Shown piece after piece: positions 15,850-20,953 of a DNA stretch of 20,953 bases; position 1 is the stretch's first letter, and each line of letters opens with the position of its first letter. Origin of the DNA: a virus; the IMG/VR virus record IMGVR_UViG_3300025120_000703, positions 1 to 20,953 of that record; one strand, written 5' to 3'. The translations under genes and the position numbers were made by a program. The notes under the pieces are model-generated. The model searched no databases and was not told where the DNA came from. It saw nothing but the letters and a program-made list of their open reading frames with translations.

Positions 15850-17277
15850 ATGCCAGATATTACAATAGTAAAAATAAAAGTGAGACGTGGATCTGATGAT
15901 CAACGTAAGCAACTAGTATTAGATCAAGGAGAGTTAGGTTATACTATAGACACAAAAAGAGTGTTCGTAGGCGATGGTTCTTTATCTGGTGGTAGGGTAG
16001 TAGGTAATAAAAACTTTGGTGTTTTTAATTTAGAATCTGGTCTAGGTAATGTAGCAGGTGCTCAAATAGGAGATATCGGTTATGCTAATTCAAAACTATA
16101 CACTCTTACTGCAAGCGAATATGACTCTTCACTTACAGGTTGGGCCTACGTAGGTCCTGCGTTAGATAATGAAAATATTGAATTTACGGCCTCTAATACA
16201 CTAACTGTTAAGCAAAGCTCTTTAGATGCTAATGATATGACTAGTTCTGCTTTTGGTAGTGGACTGGTAAGAGACGGTAGTTCAATTTCAATTGATTTTA
16301 ATTCTGATTTCTTAGAGCTCTCTTCTTCAAAATTATCACTAAAAGAAAATTCTATTACGGAGCGGGAGATTACAACCACATCTATCTTGAGTGGATTAGT
16401 TGGAGGTGGAGGAGCTCCAATTAGTATTAATGTTGGAGAAGGTCTAGAGATCGATATTGATAATAGATTACAAACTTCCCCCGCAAAAAATAATTCAGTA
16501 TCTTTTAGCTCATTTGATAATCAAGCGTTTGGAGAAGGCCTAGTATATAACAATTCTACTAATCAAATTCAAAGTATTTTATCTGGTGTAAATTCTGAAA
16601 ATTTTGACCTTACTAACAGACGTTTATCTCTTATACAAACAGGAGTATCAGGAGTTTATGAAATGCCTCAGCTCTCATTAGATAACTACGGTATATCAAA
16701 TATACCACAATCCACTTTCTTTGATTGTTTAACAGCGACATCGTTAACAGGCGCTGATTTTGTACCAGTCGGGGCTATATTACCACATGCCGCCGCTATA
16801 GGTAACGTACCTGATGGTTATCTACTTTGTAACGGGCATTATCTATCACGTAGTGGGTACAGCGAACTTTATAGTGTTATAGGTACAGAGTACGGTAGTA
16901 CAGATAATACTGACTTTAGATTACCTAATCTAACAGGCGGTAATGTGTTACAATATGGCTCAGGTGACCTTCCACCTACTTCCCAAACGTGGTATTTAAC
17001 AGGTAGTACAACTGAGGGTTCCGGATCTACTTTAAATGCTGTTGCTACAAACTTTATAATTAAGGCTACTTCTATTGAAACTGGCTTATTCACAGGTGCA
17101 CCTAACCAAGGGTCGGAAGGATTAACACATAGTGGTACAACATATTCTACAACTGATTCAGACGGTAATTCCTTTATTCTCAGTTCAGCAGGTTTTTTAA
17201 CACTAGCTTTATCTGGTAGTACGCGAAATAATGGCGCTACTTTTGATAGATACGCAATACCAATTTTTAACTACTAA
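15850..17277 (+). CDS. Tail-collar fibre protein with Mtd-N-like head (copy 1)
   Basis: A 475-residue protein. The head (about 6-54) has KVRRGSDDQRK, GELGYTIDTKRVFVGDG and GGRVVGNK. This matches the pattern of the N-terminal domain of the phage major tropism determinant and related fibres, which joins the fibre to the virion. A low-complexity Ser/Asn-rich shaft follows (about 110-300). A phage tail-collar domain spans about 305-370: PVGAILPHAA, PDGYLLCNGHYLSRSGYSEL, and YGSTDNTDFRLPNLTGG. After NFIIKA (402-407) comes a variable Gly/Ser/Thr-rich tip (about 408-475). Collar domains occur in T4 gp12-type short fibres. It shares head and collar with the product of the next gene. No Shine-Dalgarno sequence or octamer lies in the 12-bp gap before it, so it is read from the 15140 promoter. 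Confidence 0.88.
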   Translation: MPDITIVKIKVRRGSDDQRKQLVLDQGELGYTIDTKRVFVGDGSLSGGRVVGNKNFGVFNLESGLGNVAGAQIGDIGYANSKLYTLTASEYDSSLTGWAYVGPALDNENIEFTASNTLTVKQSSLDANDMTSSAFGSGLVRDGSSISIDFNSDFLELSSSKLSLKENSITEREITTTSILSGLVGGGGAPISINVGEGLEIDIDNRLQTSPAKNNSVSFSSFDNQAFGEGLVYNNSTNQIQSILSGVNSENFDLTNRRLSLIQTGVSGVYEMPQLSLDNYGISNIPQSTFFDCLTATSLTGADFVPVGAILPHAAAIGNVPDGYLLCNGHYLSRSGYSELYSVIGTEYGSTDNTDFRLPNLTGGNVLQYGSGDLPPTSQTWYLTGSTTEGSGSTLNAVATNFIIKATSIETGLFTGAPNQGSEGLTHSGTTYSTTDSDGNSFILSSAGFLTLALSGSTRNNGATFDRYAIPIFNY

Positions 17278-17285
17278 CATATACC

Positions 17286-18791
17286 ATGGCTTCAATTGAA
17301 ATATTAGAAAACACACTCTTAAAACTATTAGTACGTAGAGGTACCAACGAAGATAGAAAGAATATTACCTTAGATGAAGGTGAATTAGGATATGCTTCTG
17401 ATACTACGCGACTGTTTATAGGAGACGGTACTACGGTTGGAGGTAACTTAATAGGTAATAAATTCTTAGGTAGTAGGTCTGATGTTACTCTCGAAACTGG
17501 TGAGATAAATGATCTAGCTTTCGATAATGATAATAATACATTACAACGCATTAAGCAAAATAATGGTTCAGCTGCTTTAGATTGGGAAACAGTATCAAAT
17601 TTATTGAGTTCAGGTAATGCGTCTATTGTAATTGATGCTGCTCAACGCGCAACTGTAGGTACTCTTTCTGCTGGTAATTTTTCTGCTGATGCTCTAGGTA
17701 ATAGTATTGAGCTTGACACAAGTAATAGAATAGCCTTAAGCAGTAGTATTAGTATTAATGAGATTAAACAACGTACAATTGATGCTACTAGCTACTTAAC
17801 TTTACCTTCCAAGCTTAAAATTAGTTCTATTAATTACGATTTTCCTTCAACAGCCGCATCTACAAATAATAGTTTTCTTATATCTAATACTAATAATGAA
17901 TTATCGTGGGGGTTACCTCCAGTTATAACAAGTACTGTACCTACAACTACTGCAAATCAAATACCTGCAGGTACAATAGTACCTTTTGTAACAGGAGCTG
18001 ATTTTATACCTTACGGTTGGTTAAAATGTGATGGATCAGAGGTATTAGGTACAGATTACCCTGATTTATCTGGGGTTATAAGTACACGATATGGGGGAAC
18101 GGTATCAAGTTTCAATCTACCCGACTTTACTAATAGTGCATTGTATGGTACAAATGTGGATGATCCGTTTTTATCTACAAAATATAGCATAGCTTCAGGT
18201 CATAGCACTGATACGAACGAGCTTTCTGCGTTTGGTACTACGTTTATCATAAAAGCCTTCCAGGATAGCGTACAAGCTCCTACTATTAACTTTAGTACAC
18301 CATTATCTGCAACCTTAAATGGGGTTAATATTACCGATACTACAACAGAATTCTTAAGCGGTACGATAGAAGTTGGATTATCCGGGTTTAAAGAAGATAA
18401 TTGCATATATAAAACTGTTTATCTTGATGAACCTGTGATACTTGCTGACAACATCAGCTTAGATAGTGGTATGACGTCATGGCAAACATTTAGTCTAGGT
18501 AATATTGGACCTTCAAATATAAAAGCAATCTTTGGTGTAATAAGACCTGGACAGATGTCGAGCGCGAATGGATATGAACAAATTATATACAGTACATATG
18601 ATAACACAACTGCTCCAGAGGGTAGTACAAAGAAATTTATGTTAGCGAGGCATAAAGGTCCTAATAAGAGAAATGATATGCACACAGCAGGATTTTCTGC
18701 TAGGGTTGATAGGGCTAATAATAATATTTACCTGGCTAGAGCCGGTAGGAACCGTGCCATATACATTGAAATACATGGATATAGTGTTTAA
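17286..18791 (+). CDS. Tail-collar fibre protein with Mtd-N-like head (copy 2)
   Basis: A 501-residue paralogue of the preceding protein. The head (about 11-59) has KLLVRRGTNEDRK, GELGYASDTTRLFIGDG and GGNLIGNK. The shaft (about 105-215) is low-complexity. The tail-collar domain lies at about 226-290: PAGTIVPFVT, PYGWLKCDGSEVLGTDYPDL and YGGTVSSFNLPDF. After TFIIKA (319-324) the C-terminal region (about 325-501) is unlike copy 1: it is about 175 residues long and has VYLDEPVILADNISLDSG, GVIRPGQM and a basic stretch ARHKGPNKRND (454-464). This is probably a separate folded tip that contacts the host surface or closes the trimer. It starts 8 bp after the previous stop, with no Shine-Dalgarno sequence. 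Tandem duplication followed by tip replacement would explain the pair. Confidence 0.88.
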   Translation: MASIEILENTLLKLLVRRGTNEDRKNITLDEGELGYASDTTRLFIGDGTTVGGNLIGNKFLGSRSDVTLETGEINDLAFDNDNNTLQRIKQNNGSAALDWETVSNLLSSGNASIVIDAAQRATVGTLSAGNFSADALGNSIELDTSNRIALSSSISINEIKQRTIDATSYLTLPSKLKISSINYDFPSTAASTNNSFLISNTNNELSWGLPPVITSTVPTTTANQIPAGTIVPFVTGADFIPYGWLKCDGSEVLGTDYPDLSGVISTRYGGTVSSFNLPDFTNSALYGTNVDDPFLSTKYSIASGHSTDTNELSAFGTTFIIKAFQDSVQAPTINFSTPLSATLNGVNITDTTTEFLSGTIEVGLSGFKEDNCIYKTVYLDEPVILADNISLDSGMTSWQTFSLGNIGPSNIKAIFGVIRPGQMSSANGYEQIIYSTYDNTTAPEGSTKKFMLARHKGPNKRNDMHTAGFSARVDRANNNIYLARAGRNRAIYIEIHGYSV

Positions 18792-18795
18792 CTGC

Positions 18796-18803
18796 TGTAA
18801 ATA
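18796..18803 (+). promoter_or_regulatory. T4-type late promoter octamer
   Basis: TGTAAATA, then 5 nt (TCTAT) and an ATG at 18809. It supports the 52-codon ORF as a real gene. Confidence 0.55.
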
Positions 18804-18808
18804 TCTAT

Positions 18809-18967
18809 ATGGAAGAGTTAATAGTTGAGGGTCTTGATTACGAAGACTTTGTTAATTTAAAAGAATATCTACTTAAATTATCGTTTAATGTAGATGAATT
18901 AGAAGAATTAGTAAAAGTAAAAGACATTATAGGTAAGCTCGACCAGATAATTGACGCGTTTAATTAG
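18809..18967 (+). CDS. Small acidic helical protein (52 residues)
   Basis: A 52-residue ORF filling the space between the second collar fibre gene and the next late gene. The sequence starts MEELIVEGLDYEDFVNLKEY and has 14 Asp/Glu against 5 Lys and no Arg. The leucine/isoleucine spacing (for example VDELEELVKVKDIIGKLDQI) suggests one or two amphipathic helices, perhaps a coiled coil. Its reality is supported by an in-frame late octamer 5 nt upstream, by exact fit between neighbours (17 bp after one stop, 22 bp before the next start) and by lack of any other gene there. No family is recognised. A chaperone, assembly or adaptor role for neighbouring fibres is possible, but nothing in the sequence demonstrates it. 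Confidence 0.7.
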   Translation: MEELIVEGLDYEDFVNLKEYLLKLSFNVDELEELVKVKDIIGKLDQIIDAFN

Positions 18968-18975
18968 TTCTACAG

Positions 18976-18983
18976 TATAAATA
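18976..18983 (+). promoter_or_regulatory. T4 late promoter octamer, perfect consensus
   Basis: TATAAATA exactly as in T4, followed by 6 nt (TGTATA) and the ATG at 18990. Confidence 0.75.
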
Positions 18984-18989
18984 TGTATA

Positions 18990-19853
18990 ATGGCCTTACC
19001 ATCCGACATTCTTCTTCCATCTGATGCAAGATACTATCAGTTTGTAGAGACAGATTTAAGTTATAACTCAAATTATGACATAGTATGGTCGTTACAGTTT
19101 AAATTACCTGGTGATAGTGTATACAATAGTAACTACGAGTACGCGTTTGGTACTTTTTTAACTTCATTAACAGGAGAACTTTCATCCTTACCCGGTCAAT
19201 ATGTTGGAGATACTGACCCTCTATTAGTATCAGGTCAAACACAACTATTAACAGATCAATCACCTACTTCTGCAATTACAACAGAAGGTGAAATAGATTT
19301 AATGGTTGATTCCACTACTTTAAGTGGTCAGCTTATTAAAGTAGTGTTCGATAGTACAGGTTTATATGGACTTTCAGGTAGAAACGGTAGAGGCGGTGTT
19401 GGAGAGCATCAGATAAAAAGAAATAGCTTATGTATACGTGATTATTTTCACAATCTAGTGTTTTACGAGCATTTATCAGCTTTCTCACCTACCTTTTCGC
19501 TAACTTCTGATGAATTTGAAACATTAAGAGTTAGATATGCTAATTTGGGTACTAAGATCTCTATAGATAAGAAGATAAATACTAAATACCAAACTCTAAC
19601 CACTGTACAGTTACCATTCAGACTAAAGGAATTTGATAATCTTGATAATGTTTTTGTTGGATATTCATTTAGTACACCTATTTCTACACAAAACACAGCA
19701 TTATCAGTAGGAGACTTCTTTATTAAAAATGCTCATATAGAAGGATTAGAGACTACAGAAGTATTAACACAAACGATTACTTCAGCACCGTTAAGCTTCA
19801 ATCCAAATACATCTTTCTCTACAGTTTCCTTTGTTAGCGCTATACCAGTGTAG
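18990..19853 (+). CDS. Virion protein, possible L-type-lectin-like jelly roll
   Basis: A 287-residue, all-beta-looking protein. Several strands follow the order seen in L-type/ConA-like lectins: YDIVWSLQFKLP (29-40), YAFGTFLTSL (51-60), LIKVVFDSTG (115-124, in the place of the lectin VEFDT strand), LRVRYANLGTKISIDKKI (179-196), and FVGYSFSTPIS (222-232, like the lectin VGFSATTG strand), then FFIKNAHIEG (243-252). I see no clear Ca or Mn ligand set, so sugar binding is uncertain. It has its own perfect late promoter and lies between fibre genes and a glycosyltransferase. A surface adhesin or virion decoration protein is a reasonable guess; plain structural protein is the alternative. Confidence 0.8.
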   Translation: MALPSDILLPSDARYYQFVETDLSYNSNYDIVWSLQFKLPGDSVYNSNYEYAFGTFLTSLTGELSSLPGQYVGDTDPLLVSGQTQLLTDQSPTSAITTEGEIDLMVDSTTLSGQLIKVVFDSTGLYGLSGRNGRGGVGEHQIKRNSLCIRDYFHNLVFYEHLSAFSPTFSLTSDEFETLRVRYANLGTKISIDKKINTKYQTLTTVQLPFRLKEFDNLDNVFVGYSFSTPISTQNTALSVGDFFIKNAHIEGLETTEVLTQTITSAPLSFNPNTSFSTVSFVSAIPV

Positions 19854-19870
19854 ATTAAAAGCTAATACGG

Positions 19871-19878
19871 TGTAAATA
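19871..19878 (+). promoter_or_regulatory. T4-type late promoter octamer
   Basis: TGTAAATA followed by 5 nt (GTTGC) and the GTG at 19884. The spacing supports the GTG start over any downstream ATG. Confidence 0.55.
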
Positions 19879-19883
19879 GTTGC

Positions 19884-20720
19884 GTGAGTAAGCTGACTAT
19901 CGGTTTAGCCGTGTATGATGATTATGATGGAGCTTTTTTTACGCTTCAGTCGCTAAGAATGTACCACTCTGAGGTAATGGATAGAGTTGAATTTGTTGTT
20001 ATAAATAACAACCCTACAAGTGACCATGGAAAAGCTCTTAAAACTATGGTTGATACTATAACTGAACCAAAAACCTATCTAGAGTATACAAAATATAGTA
20101 GTCCTTTTATTAAAGGTAAGATTTTTGATATAGCAGAAACGGAATATGTATTAGTTATCGATAGTCATGTTTTGCTGGAACCAGGCTCCCTAAAAAAGTT
20201 ACTCGATTACTACGATAAAGGTCTTGATAACGGTAATTTATTACAGGGACCTCTATTGTATGATGATTTACACAATGTATCTACTCATTTTGACTTTTCA
20301 TCTAAAGAATGGAGTGGTTATATGTGGGGAGCGTGGGCTACTGATAAGAGAGGTACTAAATCTTCTAACAAGCCATTCACCATACCTGGTAATGGTATGG
20401 GTCTATTTAGCTGCAGAAAAGATGCTTGGTTAGGCTTTAATAAAAGTATGAGAGGCTTTGGTGGAGAAGAAGGTTATATACATGAAAAGTATAAACTTCA
20501 AAATAGAGAAACAATATGCTTACCATTTTTGAGATGGAATCACCGATTTGCCAAACCTAGTGGTACTCCTTACAAACTTGATGTAAATCAAAGGTTTAGA
20601 AACTATATGATCGCTTTCCAAGAGGTCGGTAAGGATACAAAAGAGGTCATCGACAACTTTCAACGTGTAGTTTCAACAGAATATATAAAGGAAGTTAAAA
20701 GGGAATTAAATATTACCTAA
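19884..20720 (+). CDS. GT-A glycosyltransferase, family 2-like, DxH type
   Basis: A 278-residue protein beginning at GTG, consistent with the late octamer 5 nt upstream. The fold is GT-A: LTIGLAVYDDYDGAFFTLQS (4-23) is the first nucleotide-binding strand and helix, and VEFVVINNNP (35-44) is the second strand. The metal site is DSH (93-95, in YVLVIDSHVLLEP), a DxH in place of DxD. PGNGMGLFSCRKDAWLGF (168-185), GFGGEEGYIHEKY (191-203) and WNHRF (218-222) supply acceptor-side and base residues. DxH and GGEE together resemble polypeptide GalNAc-transferases. No signal peptide or membrane segment is present, so it should act in the host cytoplasm. Location after fibre genes with a late promoter suggests a virion protein as target, but host glycans are also possible. 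The end overlaps the convergent gene by 15 bp. Confidence 0.88.
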   Translation: MSKLTIGLAVYDDYDGAFFTLQSLRMYHSEVMDRVEFVVINNNPTSDHGKALKTMVDTITEPKTYLEYTKYSSPFIKGKIFDIAETEYVLVIDSHVLLEPGSLKKLLDYYDKGLDNGNLLQGPLLYDDLHNVSTHFDFSSKEWSGYMWGAWATDKRGTKSSNKPFTIPGNGMGLFSCRKDAWLGFNKSMRGFGGEEGYIHEKYKLQNRETICLPFLRWNHRFAKPSGTPYKLDVNQRFRNYMIAFQEVGKDTKEVIDNFQRVVSTEYIKEVKRELNIT

Positions 20721-20953
20721 CTTACATTCAACTTTTAAGTCTTGATAGAGGGAAGGGAATCTCTCTTCAACATATTTATGAAATGCGAGAGGTTTAACCC
20801 AATCGTTGTTATGCATATTAACACCCTTCTCTTCTAGTTTATCAGCCACCTTACCTACCCCTTCAATAAGACAAGCCCATCTTACAAATTCATCAAACTG
20901 CATTACTTTAGTTGTACCATCTTTAAGATTAAATTTAAATGTCTTTTCGTATT
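20706..20953 (-). CDS. Hypothetical protein, leftward, 5' end outside window
   Basis: The minus-strand frame is open from the window edge to a TAA at 20708-20706, giving at least 82 residues. The ATG at 20903 gives a 65-residue product, but the frame continues upstream of it without a stop (ending DGTTKV-MQFDEF), so that ATG is probably internal. The visible part has MQFDEFVRWACLIEGVGKVA and NNDWVKPLAFHKYVEERFPS and looks helical. I do not recognise the family. It is convergent with the glycosyltransferase gene, sharing 15 bp at the 3' ends, with no evident terminator hairpin between them. Confidence 0.7.
   Translation of the reverse strand, partial: YEKTFKFNLKDGTTKVMQFDEFVRWACLIEGVGKVADKLEEKGVNMHNNDWVKPLAFHKYVEERFPSLYQDLKVECKLGNI

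Noticed and set aside
15850-18791. Diversity-generating retroelement suggested by the Mtd-N-like heads
   Set aside because: There is no reverse transcriptase, template repeat or C-type-lectin variable region in the window. The head domain alone is common in phage fibres.
20703-20760. Bidirectional terminator between the convergent genes
   Set aside because: The genes overlap by 15 bp, and I find no GC-rich stem with a U tract on either strand.

Overview
This window looks like part of the late (virion) gene region of a marine T4-like myovirus. The DNA is AT-rich and packed with genes: the only non-coding gaps are 5 to 42 bp. A gp25-type baseplate wedge gene is followed directly by a gp6-type one. 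Further on are tail-collar fibre genes. Most transcription-unit starts carry a T4-type late-promoter octamer (NNTAAATA). The host cannot be named from the sequence. I see no tRNA, CRISPR array, integrase, IS element or convincing terminator, and no stretch over 300 bp without a gene.

Layout. Positions 1-190 hold the 5' part of a leftward gene. It is divergent from the rest, with back-to-back late octamers in the 32 bp between the two start codons. Positions 223-1891 hold three overlapping genes for very basic proteins built from small Lys/Arg/Cys/Trp modules, with a recurring EEDA(E) sequence in front of several modules. Positions 1907-4230 encode the gp25 and gp6 wedge proteins. Positions 4223-15139 encode five virion-type proteins, four of them 696-1006 residues long. 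Two have PKD-like domains and one has a probable LamG-like region; the other two are unrecognised. Positions 15154-18791 encode three receptor-binding or fibre-tip type proteins. Two of these share an Mtd-N-like head and a tail-collar domain but have different tips. Positions 18809-18967 hold a 52-residue acidic ORF, 18990-19853 a protein with a lectin-like pattern, and 19884-20720 a GT-A glycosyltransferase with a DxH motif. Positions 20706-20953 hold the 3' part of a convergent gene running off the window.

The octamers suggest these rightward units: (223, 819, 1646), (1907, 2401, 4223), (6328, 9117), (9801, 12119), (15154, 15850, 17286), (18809), (18990) and (19884). Within units, genes mostly overlap by an ATGA-type junction or are 5-12 bp apart. 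The common job is building the baseplate and its host-recognition equipment. The glycosyltransferase may modify the virion or the host surface.

The most unusual signal is promoter geometry. All nine octamers end only 5-7 nt before a start codon, which would place the T4-type transcription start on or next to the initiation codon. Late mRNAs would then be leaderless. In agreement, almost no gene has a Shine-Dalgarno sequence.
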